A DNA stretch of 64,000 nucleotides, taken from contig NZ_JACFXV010000064.1 of assembly GCF_014050225.1 (NCBI RefSeq), positions 186,001-250,000 of the forward strand, read 5' to 3'. Positions 9,281 through 18,485 of the stretch are shown here, piece by piece. This stretch comes from Stappia albiluteola. GTDB lineage: Bacteria; Pseudomonadota; Alphaproteobacteria; Rhizobiales; Stappiaceae. A program made the translations under genes and the position numbers. Position 1 is the stretch's first letter. Each line of letters begins with the position of its first letter. The notes beneath the pieces were generated by a model, which had not been told where the DNA came from, ran no database searches, and saw only the letters and a program-made list of their open reading frames with translations.

Positions 9281-9488
9281 ATTGTTGTCCTCAGGCCCTG
9301 TGGACGTGCGTGGGCACGACTGGATAAAGCGGGCCATTCGCACCGCGTCCGGGATATTCATGCCCATAGGCCCAAAATGATCAACAGGGCGGAGTTTGCG
9401 GCGAGACTCGGGCGAAACGAATCCGGTCTGTGTGGAGAATGGCCCTTGTCATTCGATATCCCCAGACTGTCACCGGTGGACTTAAAAG

Positions 9489-9503
9489 TTAATGAAAGGT
9501 TAA
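9489..9503. promoter_or_regulatory. CtrA-type binding site in the putative origin
   Basis: The sequence is TTAA-TGAAAGG-TTAA, an exact match to the TTAA-N7-TTAA consensus of the cell-cycle regulator CtrA. A further TTAA lies just upstream at 9482-9485. In Caulobacter CtrA bound to such sites in the origin represses initiation. The match and position are seen; function here is inferred. Confidence 0.6.
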
Positions 9504-9591
9504 CGAATTGGGAAGCGACTGATTCAAAATGGGATTCCATGACCGTCCCAAATAGCGCCTGCGACGTCGCTGCTCAGCCATGCGCTCTTTC

Positions 9592-9601
9592 TCACATGTG
9601 A
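9592..9601. repeat. 10 bp palindrome TCACATGTGA
   Basis: A perfect 10 bp palindrome, flanked by the near-symmetric TTTC and AAAG, lies 115 bases before hemE. It could be an operator for a dimeric regulator; no regulator is identified. Confidence 0.35.
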
Positions 9602-9655
9602 AAGATCATGTAGACGGGGAAGGACAACCGATAATCCCGGCAATCCGCCCTCAAT

Positions 9656-9695
9656 AAAAAACAAAAATCCCTATAAAAGGATTCTTGTCTTTTTT
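9656..9695 (+). promoter_or_regulatory. AT-rich hairpin in the hemE leader
   Basis: AAAAAACAAAAATCC (9656-9670) and GGATTCTTGTCTTTTTT (9679-9695) form an imperfect inverted repeat around a CTATAAAA loop, and the right arm ends in six T. The hemE ribosome binding site GGGAG starts five bases later and is itself followed by a complementary CTCTCC just before the ATG. The structure could be a terminator-like attenuator for hemE, part of the unwinding region of the origin, or both. Function is inferred. Confidence 0.4.
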
Positions 9696-9716
9696 AATTG
9701 GGAGAACAGGCTCTCC

Positions 9717-10751
9717 ATGTCTGCCACCCAGACCCGCTCGATCACCCGCGTCCTGAATGGCGAAAGACTGTGGCCGCCTCCGATCTGGATGATGCGGCAG
9801 GCAGGGCGCTATCTCCCCGAATACCGCGCAACACGCGCGCTGAAGCCCGATTTCCTGCAGTTTTGCTACGAAACGGAACTTGCGGTCGAAGTCACGCTTC
9901 AGCCGATCCGCCGCTACGGCTTCGATGCGGCAATCCTCTTCTCAGATATCTTCGTCGTACCGGACGCGCTCGGATATCCCGTTCGCTTCGAGGAGGGACG
10001 AGGTCCGGTGCTCGAGCCCCTGACACACGATCTCGTTGCAAAGCTCGATCAGGCAAGGACGAAGGAGCATCTGGCGCCCGTCATCGAGACGCTTCGCCGT
10101 CTGCGCCAGGAGCTTCCGCAGGAAACATCCCTCCTGGGCTTCTGCGGAGCCCCGTGGACGGTCGCCTGTTACTCGGTGGCCGGCCACACCACCCCGGATC
10201 AGGTTGCCGCGCGGGTGGGCGCCTATCGCGATCCTGAATTGATGCAGGCATTCATCGATGCGCTGGTGACGGCGTCCATCGATTATCTTTGCCGCCAGCT
10301 CGATGCCGGCGCCGAGGCGGTGCAGATCTTCGACACCTGGGCCGGCGTTCTGGACGAGGAAGGCTTCCGCCGCTGGTCGATCGAGCCGACCGCGCGGATC
10401 GTTGCCGGGGTGAAGGCGCGGGTGCCGGATGCGAAGGTGATCGGCTTCCCGAAGAATTCCGCCGCCCGCCTGAAGGACTATATCGCCGGAACCGGCGTCG
10501 ATGCCGTCGGTCTCGACTGGACTGTGCCTGTCGGGCTTGCCCGCGAGATCCAGAAAATCGTGCCGGTGCAGGGCAATCTGGATCCGATGCGCCTTGTTGC
10601 GGGCGGTGCGGCACTCGACGAAGGCGTCGACCAGGTGCTCGACGCGCTCGGCGACGGACCGCTGATCTTCAATCTCGGCCACGGGGTGACGCCCGAGGTC
10701 GATCCGGAAAACGTGAAGCGGATGATCGACCGCGTACGCGCCAGGGCATGA
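9717..10751 (+). CDS. hemE: Uroporphyrinogen decarboxylase HemE
   Basis: HemE removes four carboxyl groups from uroporphyrinogen III to give coproporphyrinogen III in heme synthesis. The 344-residue product has the two family signatures [17 protein letters not shown] near residue 22 and [16 protein letters not shown] near residue 140. GGGAGAACAGGCTCTCC precedes the ATG, a good ribosome binding site that may be partly closed by CTCTCC. It starts a heme block with hemJ ten bases after its stop. It marks the right side of the putative chromosomal origin, and it reads in the direction of replication. Confidence 0.96.
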   Translation: MSATQTRSITRVLNGERLWPPPIWMMRQAGRYLPEYRATRALKPDFLQFCYETELAVEVTLQPIRRYGFDAAILFSDIFVVPDALGYPVRFEEGRGPVLEPLTHDLVAKLDQARTKEHLAPVIETLRRLRQELPQETSLLGFCGAPWTVACYSVAGHTTPDQVAARVGAYRDPELMQAFIDALVTASIDYLCRQLDAGAEAVQIFDTWAGVLDEEGFRRWSIEPTARIVAGVKARVPDAKVIGFPKNSAARLKDYIAGTGVDAVGLDWTVPVGLAREIQKIVPVQGNLDPMRLVAGGAALDEGVDQVLDALGDGPLIFNLGHGVTPEVDPENVKRMIDRVRARA

Positions 10752-10761
10752 CGGGGAAACG

Positions 10762-11190
10762 ATGGATCTTTATCTCTGGCTGAAGTCGTTCCACGTCATG
10801 GCGATCATCGCCTGGATGGCCGGCCTCTTCTACCTTCCGCGTCTCTTCGTCTATCACGCCGACAGCGTCCCGGGTTCGGAGCGGTCCGAAACCTTCAAGA
10901 TCATGGAGCGCCGCCTGCTGAAGGCGATCATGAATCCGGCGATGATCGCGACCTGGATCCTGGGGCTTGCGATCGCCTATCTCGGCGGCTTCCTGACGTC
11001 CGGCTGGTTTCACGCCAAGATGCTTGCCGTCATCGTTCTGTCGGGCTTTCATGGCCATCTGGCGCGCTGCGTGCGGTCGTTCGAAAGCGACACCAACATC
11101 CGCACCGCGAAATATTACCGGGTGATCAATGAAGTGCCGACAGTCCTCATGATCGCAATTGTCATACTTGTCATCGGAAAACCGTTTTAG
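10762..11190 (+). CDS. hemJ: Protoporphyrinogen IX oxidase HemJ
   Basis: HemJ is the membrane-bound oxidase that converts protoporphyrinogen IX to protoporphyrin IX in bacteria that lack HemG and HemY. The 142-residue product has four hydrophobic segments; the first carries KSFHVMAIIAWMAGLFYLPRLFVYH with the conserved His residues, and the third ends GGFLTSGWFHAKMLAV with the conserved Trp, His and Lys. Length and pattern match the family (older name UPF0093). It starts ten bases after hemE, so the two are surely co-transcribed. Confidence 0.92.
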   Translation: MDLYLWLKSFHVMAIIAWMAGLFYLPRLFVYHADSVPGSERSETFKIMERRLLKAIMNPAMIATWILGLAIAYLGGFLTSGWFHAKMLAVIVLSGFHGHLARCVRSFESDTNIRTAKYYRVINEVPTVLMIAIVILVIGKPF

Positions 11191-11486
11191 CCGGGCGATC
11201 GTTTAACCTTTTGAAAGATAACGAAAGGCTATACTCGTGGGAGGCTTATATCCGTCGATCATTTCCATTTATGAAGGCACTTGCTGAACGGCGACGAAGC
11301 AGTTAGTGTGCGACTAATTCTCTCAGTATGTGGACATGGTATATTCCGGCTTGCCGGAAAGCCAGATCGCCGGTAAACGCCGGAGATTGAAGATCCGCAA
11401 ATTCTCCCGCCTTCCTCTCCGCCATTTCCAACGCTCGCCGGCGTTTCCAGATGGCGCATCCCCTACCAAGAAAAGAAGACACCGCC
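11191..11486 (+). promoter_or_regulatory. Long structured leader of rho
   Basis: These 296 bases hold no supported gene. They contain a perfect hairpin TTCCGGC-TT-GCCGGAA at 11344-11359, and AAACGCCGG at about 11376-11384 that can pair with CCGGCGTTT near 11439. Long leaders serve for autoregulation of rho in other bacteria; that role is inferred here. A TATACT hexamer near 11230 could be a -10 element. Confidence 0.4.
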
Positions 11487-12758
11487 TTGGCAATCAAAGA
11501 GCTGAAACTCTCAGATCTTAAGGACAAGACACCTACCGAACTTCTGGCATTCGCTGAAGAAAACGAGGTAGAAAACGCCAGCACCATGCGCAAGCAGGAG
11601 CTGATGTTCGCCATCCTGAAGCGTTTGGCCGCACAGGATGTAGATATCATCGGCGAAGGTGTGGTGGAAGTTCTTCAGGACGGCTTCGGGTTCTTGCGTT
11701 CGCCCGATGCAAATTACCTTCCCGGCCCGGACGATATCTATGTCTCACCCTCGCAGATCCGCCGCTTTTCTTTGCGGACTGGCGATACGGTCGAGGGTCA
11801 TATCCGCAGCCCCAAGGAGGGCGAGCGTTATTTCGCCCTGCTCAAGGTGAACTCGATCAATTTCGAGGATCCGGAGAAGGCGCGCCACAAGGTGCATTTC
11901 GACAACCTGACGCCGCTCTATCCCGACGAGCGCTTCAAGATGGAAGTCGAGAATCCGAACGGCAAGGACCTTTCCTCCCGGGTGATCGATCTTGTCGCGC
12001 CCCTCGGCAAGGGGCAGCGCGGCCTGATCACCGCGCCGCCGCGCACCGGCAAGACGGTGTTCCTGCAGAACATCGCCAAATCCATCACCACCAACCATCC
12101 CGAATGCTATCTGATCGTTCTTCTGATCGACGAGCGGCCGGAGGAAGTCACCGACATGCAGCGTACGGTGAACGGCGAGGTGATCTCTTCCACCTTCGAC
12201 GAGCCCGCCGCGCGTCACGTGCAGGTGGCCGAGATGGTGATCGAGAAGGCGAAGCGCCTGGTCGAGCATGGCCGCGACGTGGTGATCCTGCTGGACTCCA
12301 TCACGCGCCTCGGCCGCGCCTATAACACCGTGGTGCCGTCTTCGGGCAAGGTGCTGACCGGTGGCGTCGACGCCAATGCGCTGCAGCGTCCGAAGCGCTT
12401 CTTCGGTGCGGCCCGCAACATCGAGGAGGGCGGCTCGCTGACGATCATCGCCACCGCCCTGATCGATACCGGCAGCCGCATGGACGAAGTCATCTTTGAA
12501 GAATTCAAGGGCACGGGTAACTCGGAAATCATCCTGGACCGCAAGATTTCCGACAAGCGCGTCTTCCCGGCCATCGATATCCAGCGCTCCGGCACGCGCA
12601 AGGAGGAACTGCTGGTCGCGCCGGATCGACTCAAGAAGACCTTCGTGCTTCGCCGCATCCTCAATCCGATGGGAACCGTGGATGCGATCGAGTTCCTGCT
12701 CGACAAGCTGCGGCAGACGAAGAGCAACGACGACTTCTTCGATTCCATGAATACCTGA
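11487..12758 (+). CDS. rho: Transcription termination factor Rho
   Basis: Rho is the hexameric RNA helicase that ends transcription at unstructured C-rich RNA. The product has an N-terminal helical Rho-N domain (about 1-45), a cold-shock-like RNA-binding domain ([17 protein letters not shown], about 52-115), then the ATPase with Walker A APPRTGKT near 170 and Walker [13 protein letters not shown] chose a TTG start at 11487 giving [20 protein letters not shown], which matches the usual 420-residue rhizobial protein; an in-frame ATG at 11451 adds 12 unconserved residues and lacks a ribosome binding site. A strong terminator follows. Confidence 0.95.
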   Translation: MAIKELKLSDLKDKTPTELLAFAEENEVENASTMRKQELMFAILKRLAAQDVDIIGEGVVEVLQDGFGFLRSPDANYLPGPDDIYVSPSQIRRFSLRTGDTVEGHIRSPKEGERYFALLKVNSINFEDPEKARHKVHFDNLTPLYPDERFKMEVENPNGKDLSSRVIDLVAPLGKGQRGLITAPPRTGKTVFLQNIAKSITTNHPECYLIVLLIDERPEEVTDMQRTVNGEVISSTFDEPAARHVQVAEMVIEKAKRLVEHGRDVVILLDSITRLGRAYNTVVPSSGKVLTGGVDANALQRPKRFFGAARNIEEGGSLTIIATALIDTGSRMDEVIFEEFKGTGNSEIILDRKISDKRVFPAIDIQRSGTRKEELLVAPDRLKKTFVLRRILNPMGTVDAIEFLLDKLRQTKSNDDFFDSMNT

Positions 12759-12779
12759 CCGGTCAGGCTATCGACATTG

Positions 12780-12813
12780 AAAGGGCGCTGGCATTCCTGC
12801 CGGCGCCCTTTTT
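12780..12813 (+). terminator. Intrinsic terminator of rho
   Basis: GGGCGCTGGCA (12783-12793) pairs with TGCCGGCGCCC (12798-12808) across a TTCC loop, followed by TTTTT. The stem has one T-G pair. The end of the T run abuts a parS-like site. Confidence 0.85.
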
Positions 12814-12828
12814 GTTTCACGTGAATCA
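12813..12828. other. parS: parS-like site 1
   Basis: TGTTTCACGTGAATCA differs at one base from the consensus parS 16-mer TGTTTCACGTGAAACA, the binding site of chromosomal ParB. It lies between the rho terminator and the 3' end of the yyaL-type gene, about 7.2 kb from parB. Confidence 0.8.
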
Positions 12829-12835
12829 ACTCCGC

Positions 12836-14848
12836 TCAGCTTTCGCCGATTGCGGAAGGATCGGTTATCGGCAGCGAGCAGGCGCCCTCCCGGCAGAGAT
12901 AGAGGGTCGGACGGCCATCGATCGCCGTCTTGCCATGGGCGGGATGGCTTGCGGGCAATGCGTTATTCGTTTGTGTCACGTACCGGACGATGGCGGGGTC
13001 CGCCAGCTGCGCCAGGGCTTGCAGCAAGGGAGAGGGATCGGTTCCGCCGGGCGCGATGACGACGGCGAGCTGACCGGACAGTCGGGTGTCGAAGGCGCCG
13101 AGCAGGCTCGCGGTCGCGAAGATGTTCTGTGGGATCGTCTCCGCGAAGGCGTTCAGGACATCATCCGCTTTCTGGCGGTAGCTGTCATTCCCGGTCATAT
13201 GCCAGAGCTTCGACAGCGCGCCCACGAGAACGCCGTGGTAGTTGGGCACGGACTCGTCGGCGGCGCTGCACAGCCGCACGATGACATCCTCGGCCTCTTC
13301 CGAGGTCAGGAAATAGCCGCCGGCGGGGTTGGCGTAGTCCGCTTCAAGAACCGAGAGCAGTCGTGCGGCATCCTTGAGGAAGCCCTCACGCTGTTCGTCG
13401 TCGCGGCTCGTTTCCGCCAGTGCCGCTGCCGCATGCATCATGCAGGCGTAGTCGGAGGCAAAGCCCGGGCGGACATATCGACCGTCCCGACAGGAATGGG
13501 CGAGCCGGCCACGCTCGTCGGCCATCGTCGTCATGATGAAGCGATAGGCTTCAAGTGCAGCACGGCGCCACGATTCACGTGAAACAGCCTCCGCCGCTGA
13601 AGCAAGTGCTGCTATCGCCAGGCCATTCCAGTCGGCCAGTACCTTGTCGTCGCGCTGCGGCGGAACGCGTGCTGAGCGGGCATCGTAGAGAGCCGCGCGG
13701 GCCTGCTTCGTCTCGTCGATGATGGAGACCGCCGCGTCCTGGCGCTGAAGCAGATTGGGGATGTTGCGCCCCTCGAAATTGCCGGCAGGGGTTATGTCGT
13801 ACAGTTGATTGAACCTGTTGCCGGCGTCCTCGCCCAGGACGGCAACGATCTGCTGCGGTGTCCAGATGTAGAAGAGACCCTCTTCGCCCTCCGAATCGGC
13901 ATCGAAACTGCTGGTGAAAGCGCTGCCCTCGGCCCGCATTTCCCTTAGCAGCCAGTCGGCGGTTTCTTCGATTCGGATCAGGAACAACGGGTTTTTCGTT
14001 TTCCCGTAAGCCAGGGTCAGCTGCGAAAGGTACTGTGCATTGTCGTAGAGCATCTTTTCGAAATGCGGGACGAGCCATCGATCGTCGACCGAATAGCGGC
14101 AAAGCCCGCCGCCGATATGATCGTAGATGCCGCCGAGGCTCATACCGGTCAGGGCTTTCAGGGCGGCGTCGGCAAATGAATCGGAGCCGGTCCGCAGGCC
14201 GGTCCGCCAAATCAGCTCCATGACCGAGGCCTGCGGAAACTTTGGCGCTCCGCGCATGCCGCCGTTCACGGGATCGGTCAGGCTCAGCAGTTTCTCGCCG
14301 GCGAGCCGGACCAGGTCGGCATTCGCCTCTCCGGCGCGGGCCTGAGGCTGGCGCAGGGCGGCCATCAGGCTGGTCCGGTTGACGTCGATTCGGTCACGAT
14401 CCGAACGATAGGCCTTTGACACGGCCTCCATCACGTCGATGAAGCTTGGCCGGCCCCATCGCGCCTGCTTCGGGAAATAGGTGCCGCCCCAGAAGGGCTC
14501 GCCGTCGGGGGTGAGGAACATCGTCAGCGGCCAGCCTCCCTGTTCTCCCAGGGCATGCAGGGCGGTCATGTAGATCTGGTCGATATCGGGCCTTTCCTCC
14601 CGGTCGACCTTGATGTTGACGAAGAGGCGGTTCATCACGCCCGCCACGTCTTCGTCCTCGAAACTCTCATGGGCCATGACGTGGCACCAGTGACAGGCGG
14701 CGTATCCGACCGAAAGCAGGATCGGCTTGTCGCTGGCCTTCGCTTCGGCCAGCGCTTCCGGGCCCCAGGGCCGCCAGTCGACGGGATTGTCCTTGTGCTG
14801 GAGGAGATAGGGGCTTGTGCTTTCGGAAAGACGATTGTCGTTCACCAT
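12836..14848 (-). CDS. YyaL-type thioredoxin-fold protein (DUF255)
   Basis: The N-terminal domain of this 670-residue protein is a thioredoxin-like fold with Cys-His-Trp-Cys at about 52-55 ([15 protein letters not shown]). The rest resembles the alpha/alpha toroid of N-acylglucosamine 2-epimerase and glycosidase-like proteins, including [23 protein letters not shown]. Family members occur from bacteria to humans (spermatogenesis-associated protein 20), and their reaction is not known to me. I chose the ATG at 14848 because the conserved start [23 protein letters not shown] begins there, with AGGA before it. It reads against the neighbours rho and mnmE and contains a parS-like site at 13571. 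Confidence 0.85.
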   Translation of the reverse strand: MVNDNRLSESTSPYLLQHKDNPVDWRPWGPEALAEAKASDKPILLSVGYAACHWCHVMAHESFEDEDVAGVMNRLFVNIKVDREERPDIDQIYMTALHALGEQGGWPLTMFLTPDGEPFWGGTYFPKQARWGRPSFIDVMEAVSKAYRSDRDRIDVNRTSLMAALRQPQARAGEANADLVRLAGEKLLSLTDPVNGGMRGAPKFPQASVMELIWRTGLRTGSDSFADAALKALTGMSLGGIYDHIGGGLCRYSVDDRWLVPHFEKMLYDNAQYLSQLTLAYGKTKNPLFLIRIEETADWLLREMRAEGSAFTSSFDADSEGEEGLFYIWTPQQIVAVLGEDAGNRFNQLYDITPAGNFEGRNIPNLLQRQDAAVSIIDETKQARAALYDARSARVPPQRDDKVLADWNGLAIAALASAAEAVSRESWRRAALEAYRFIMTTMADERGRLAHSCRDGRYVRPGFASDYACMMHAAAALAETSRDDEQREGFLKDAARLLSVLEADYANPAGGYFLTSEEAEDVIVRLCSAADESVPNYHGVLVGALSKLWHMTGNDSYRQKADDVLNAFAETIPQNIFATASLLGAFDTRLSGQLAVVIAPGGTDPSPLLQALAQLADPAIVRYVTQTNNALPASHPAHGKTAIDGRPTLYLCREGACSLPITDPSAIGES
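13571..13586. other. parS: parS-like site 2, within coding sequence
   Basis: CGATTCACGTGAAACA differs at two bases from the consensus TGTTTCACGTGAAACA and keeps the CACGTG core. It lies inside the yyaL-type gene, where the minus strand reads Val-Ser-Arg-Glu-Ser. Confidence 0.6.
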
Positions 14849-15042
14849 GTGTCCTGTCGTTCGATGATTGATCCGCGACAGCGGGGGAGATAAGGCATAA
14901 GCCCCTGCAAGCAAGTTTCGTCAGCTTGCCGACGATCAATTCAGGCTGAAGCGGCCGGTGGACAAGCTGTGCGGAAATCCGCAGTCATACTGTTTGAAAG
15001 CCTTGGATTGCGTTGAATAATACTGGGGATAGCAGCGGGATC

Positions 15043-16374
15043 ATGAATTCGGACGATACGATATATGCCTTGTCCAGCGGCAAACTTCCCGCAGGCATCG
15101 CGGTCATCCGCATATCGGGCGTGCGCGCATCGGACGTGCTGAAATGCATGGCCGGGCACCTGCCTGTGGAAAGGCATGCAAGTTTCAGCCGGCTGGCAGA
15201 CCCTAAGACCGGTGAGCCTCTCGACCATGCGCTCGTGCTTTGGCTGCCGGGTCCGGGCAGTTTTACGGGAGAGGATATCGCCGAACTCCATTGTCATGGT
15301 GGTCGAGCGGTCGTGGCGGCGGTGCTTGACTGCCTTGGCGCGATGCCCGGACTGAGACCGGCGGAGCCCGGCGAATTCACCAGGCGTGCGTATCGGAACG
15401 GCAGGCTGGATCTGGTTGAGGTGGAGGGCCTTGCGGATCTGATTGGCGCGGAAACCGAGGCACAGCGCCGTCAGGCGCTCCGCCAGGCCGATGGCGCCTT
15501 GAGCGAGCTTTATGGACGCTGGCGCAAGGATATCATCTGGGCACGGGCGATGATCGAGGCGGAACTCGACTTTGCGGACGAAGAGGATGTTCCGGGATCG
15601 ATTTCCGATCAGGTCTGGGCGAAGGTTGCCGGGCTTGCCGGCGAGATCGAGCGGCATCTCGAGCGATCCGTGGCCGCGGAACGGCTGCGGGACGGTGTCC
15701 AGGTCGTGTTGATGGGGCGGCCGAATGCAGGCAAATCCAGCTTGTTGAATGCGCTGTCGCGCCGCGACGTCGCGATCGTCACCGAGGAGGCGGGAACGAC
15801 ACGCGACGTGATCGAGGTGCATCTGGATCTCGGTGGCTATCCGGTCACCCTGGTCGATACTGCCGGCATCCGGGAAGATGCCGGCCGCGTGGAGGCGGAA
15901 GGTATCCGCAGGGCCAGGCAGAGGGTCGAGGCCGCTGATCTTGTGCTGTGGCTGCGTGCGGCTGACGATCCCAAAGGGCGCGAGCAGATTGTTGCGGACA
16001 CGGGCGCACCGGTGTGGAAGCTGCGTTCGAAGTCGGATCTGGGGGCGGATGCAGACCAACTCGATGCGGATGAGATCTCCATATCGATGCAGGACCCCCG
16101 AACCATTGACGGGTTGTTGATTGCCCTGGCTGGATTCGTCGCCGAAATGGTCCCGACGGGAGAAGATGTTCTCGCGACCCGCGATCGCCATCGACAGGGG
16201 CTGAAAGCGTGCCGGCATGCCTTGCTCCAGGCATTGGAGGGGGAGGGAGCGCCGTTGGAGATGCGGGCGGAAGAACTGCGCCGCGCCGCCGATCATATGG
16301 GGCGGATCACCGGGTTGATCGGGGTTGAAGATCTGTTGGACGTGATTTTCGGCGAATTTTGTATCGGTAAATAA
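15043..16374 (+). CDS. mnmE: tRNA modification GTPase MnmE (TrmE)
   Basis: MnmE works with MnmG to modify the wobble uridine (cmnm5s2U34) of certain tRNAs. The 443-residue product has the N-terminal formyl-THF binding domain (DTIYALSSGKLPAGIAVIRISG), a helical domain, and an inserted GTPase with G1 GRPNAGKSS at about 230, G3 DTAGIRE, and G4 SKSD in place of the standard NKxD. It ends in CIGK, the conserved C terminus with the Cys. I chose the ATG at 15043 after GCGGGATC; a TTG at 15013 is in frame but has no family support. mnmG follows after a parS-like site. Confidence 0.94.
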   Translation: MNSDDTIYALSSGKLPAGIAVIRISGVRASDVLKCMAGHLPVERHASFSRLADPKTGEPLDHALVLWLPGPGSFTGEDIAELHCHGGRAVVAAVLDCLGAMPGLRPAEPGEFTRRAYRNGRLDLVEVEGLADLIGAETEAQRRQALRQADGALSELYGRWRKDIIWARAMIEAELDFADEEDVPGSISDQVWAKVAGLAGEIERHLERSVAAERLRDGVQVVLMGRPNAGKSSLLNALSRRDVAIVTEEAGTTRDVIEVHLDLGGYPVTLVDTAGIREDAGRVEAEGIRRARQRVEAADLVLWLRAADDPKGREQIVADTGAPVWKLRSKSDLGADADQLDADEISISMQDPRTIDGLLIALAGFVAEMVPTGEDVLATRDRHRQGLKACRHALLQALEGEGAPLEMRAEELRRAADHMGRITGLIGVEDLLDVIFGEFCIGK

Positions 16375-16380
16375 ACGACC

Positions 16381-16396
16381 TGTTTCACGTGAAACG
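16381..16396. other. parS: parS-like site 3
   Basis: TGTTTCACGTGAAACG differs only at the last base from the consensus TGTTTCACGTGAAACA. It lies in the gap between mnmE and mnmG, six bases after the mnmE stop. Confidence 0.88.
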
Positions 16397-16586
16397 CCGG
16401 ATTCCATAGATCGGTTCTGACTCGAAACAAATTCCGGATTGGAAATTGTCGCGACTCGGGATTCCTTGAAGGCCATTCAAGGAAAAGCGGCCCGCACATT
16501 TGTTGCCGTTTCGGGCGCTTCGAACTATAGGGATAGCAACGAATTCGCCCGATTTTGGCGGGCTCGAACGATGGACAGTCCGTTTG

Positions 16587-18479
16587 ATGAAGATGCATTT
16601 CGATGTGGTGGTGATTGGCGGTGGGCATGCCGGCTGCGAGGCGGCGGCGGCCGCGGCACGCCTTGGCGCGCGCACGGCTCTTGTCACCCATCGCTCCGAT
16701 ACGATCGGTGCCATGTCTTGCAATCCGGCTATCGGCGGTCTCGGCAAAGGCCATCTGGTCCGCGAGATCGATGCCCTTGACGGGTTGATGGGACGGGTGG
16801 CGGATCAGGCCGGCATCCAATTCCGCCTGCTCAATCGGCGCAAGGGCCCGGCCGTGCGTGGGCCCCGCGCACAAATAGACCGCAAGCTCTATCGCCATGC
16901 GATGCAGGCGGCGATCCGCGAGACGGCGAACCTCACTGTTGTCGAGGGCGAAGCGGCGGGCCTGCGCATGCAAGACAATCGAGTCGCAGGCGTAACGCTC
17001 GCCGATGGCACGGACATTTCCTGCGGCGCGGTCGCGCTGACCACCGGTACGTTCCTGCGCGGTGTCATCCACCTCGGCGACAGGCAGATTCCGGCCGGGC
17101 GCGCGGATGAGCCGCCGGCGGTTGCGCTGGCGGAGTCGTTGCTTTCCGCAGGTTTCCGGCTCGGCCGCTTGAAGACCGGCACGCCGGCACGCCTTGATGG
17201 CCGCACCATCAACTGGGATATTCTGGAAGAGCAGCCGGGCGATTCGGAGCCGGAATTGTTCTCGACGCTGAGCGAGCGGGTGGCCGTACCGCAGGTCGCC
17301 TGCCACATCACGCGTACCACCGACGAAACCCATCGCATCATTCGCGACAATCTTCACCGTTCGGCCATGTATTCCGGCGAAATCGTCGGACGTGGCCCGC
17401 GTTATTGCCCGTCCATCGAGGACAAGGTCGTGCGCTTCGGCGACCGCGAGGGCCATCAGATCTTTCTTGAGCCCGAGGGCCTCGACGATCCCACCGTCTA
17501 TCCGAACGGTATTTCGACCTCCTTGCCGGAAGAGGTGCAGGAAGCATTCCTGCGTTCGATCCCGGGCCTGGAGAATGTCGCCGTCTTCCGTCCCGGCTAT
17601 GCGATCGAATACGACCATATCGACCCGCGCGACCTGCGGCCAACGCTTGAGACGAAGCAAGTCTCGGGCCTGTTCCTGGCTGGACAGATCAACGGCACGA
17701 CGGGCTACGAGGAGGCGGGTGCCCAGGGCCTGCTTGCCGGCCTGAACGCGGCCCGCCACGCCGGTGGCGAGGAGGGCGTGACCTTCAGCCGATCCGAGGC
17801 CTATATCGGCGTCATGGTGGACGATCTGGTGACCCGGGGCGTCAGCGAACCCTATCGCATGTTCACCTCGCGCGCCGAATACCGCCTGTCGCTGCGCGCC
17901 GACAATGCCGACCAGCGCCTGACGCCAATCGGGATTGCGCTCGGCTGCGTCGGTCCGCAGCGCGCGGACGCCTTCGAGGCGAAGCAGGCGGAGCTTGCCG
18001 CGGCCACTGATCGCCTCAAGGGCCTGATCGTCACACCGGCCAAAGCAAGGGAAGCCGCGCTGAACCTCAGCCAGGACGGCGTGAAGCGCAGTGCTTTCGA
18101 CATCCTGTCCTATCCGGATATCGACCTGGAGAAACTGAAGGCGATCTGGCCGCAGGAGATTGGCTCGCTCGACCCGAAGATCGCCGAGCAGGTGGCGATC
18201 GATGCCCTTTATGTGGTTTATCTTCGCCGTCAGGCCGCCGATATCGAGGCGTTGAAGCGTGACGAGGAACTACAGCTTCCGGCCTCTGTCGATTTCGATG
18301 CGATCAGCGGCCTGTCGAATGAGTTGAGGGAGAAGCTCGCTCGAATCCGTCCCGAAACGGTCGGGCAGGCGTCACGCATCGAGGGCATGACGCCGGCGGC
18401 GCTGACCCTGCTGCTTGCGCATGCGCGCCGGAAACAAGGCGAGGGCGACCGTCCGCGCCTCGCCGCGCAGGAAGGCTGA
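16587..18479 (+). CDS. mnmG: tRNA uridine-5-carboxymethylaminomethyl modification enzyme MnmG (GidA)
   Basis: MnmG is the FAD and NADH partner of MnmE in wobble-uridine modification. The 630-residue product begins [20 protein letters not shown] with the FAD-binding glycine motif, and carries the two GidA signatures [15 protein letters not shown] and [18 protein letters not shown]. The frame stays open upstream to 16500, but the conserved start lies at 16587 or 16593. It sits between mnmE and rsmG, the classic order near bacterial chromosomal origins. rsmG starts seven bases after its stop, so they are co-transcribed. Confidence 0.95.
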   Translation: MKMHFDVVVIGGGHAGCEAAAAAARLGARTALVTHRSDTIGAMSCNPAIGGLGKGHLVREIDALDGLMGRVADQAGIQFRLLNRRKGPAVRGPRAQIDRKLYRHAMQAAIRETANLTVVEGEAAGLRMQDNRVAGVTLADGTDISCGAVALTTGTFLRGVIHLGDRQIPAGRADEPPAVALAESLLSAGFRLGRLKTGTPARLDGRTINWDILEEQPGDSEPELFSTLSERVAVPQVACHITRTTDETHRIIRDNLHRSAMYSGEIVGRGPRYCPSIEDKVVRFGDREGHQIFLEPEGLDDPTVYPNGISTSLPEEVQEAFLRSIPGLENVAVFRPGYAIEYDHIDPRDLRPTLETKQVSGLFLAGQINGTTGYEEAGAQGLLAGLNAARHAGGEEGVTFSRSEAYIGVMVDDLVTRGVSEPYRMFTSRAEYRLSLRADNADQRLTPIGIALGCVGPQRADAFEAKQAELAAATDRLKGLIVTPAKAREAALNLSQDGVKRSAFDILSYPDIDLEKLKAIWPQEIGSLDPKIAEQVAIDALYVVYLRRQAADIEALKRDEELQLPASVDFDAISGLSNELREKLARIRPETVGQASRIEGMTPAALTLLLAHARRKQGEGDRPRLAAQEG

Positions 18480-18485
18480 TCACCG

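Larger units (their letters stand above)
9281..9716. other. oriC: Putative chromosomal replication origin (oriC), ppsR-hemE intergenic region
   Basis: The 436 bases between divergent ppsR and hemE hold no recognisable gene. In Caulobacter and Rickettsia the origin lies between hemE and RP001 (the ppsR family), and in Sinorhizobium meliloti it was mapped beside hemE, so I assign oriC here by synteny. Supporting signs are a perfect CtrA-type site at 9489-9503, one near-consensus DnaA box TGTGGAGAA at 9431-9439, weaker boxes such as TTGTCCTCA at 9285-9293 and ACTGGATAA at 9319-9327, an AT-rich stretch at 9654-9698, and genes on both sides reading away from it. DnaA boxes are weak, as is common in alphaproteobacteria. 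It also holds both promoters. Confidence 0.7.
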
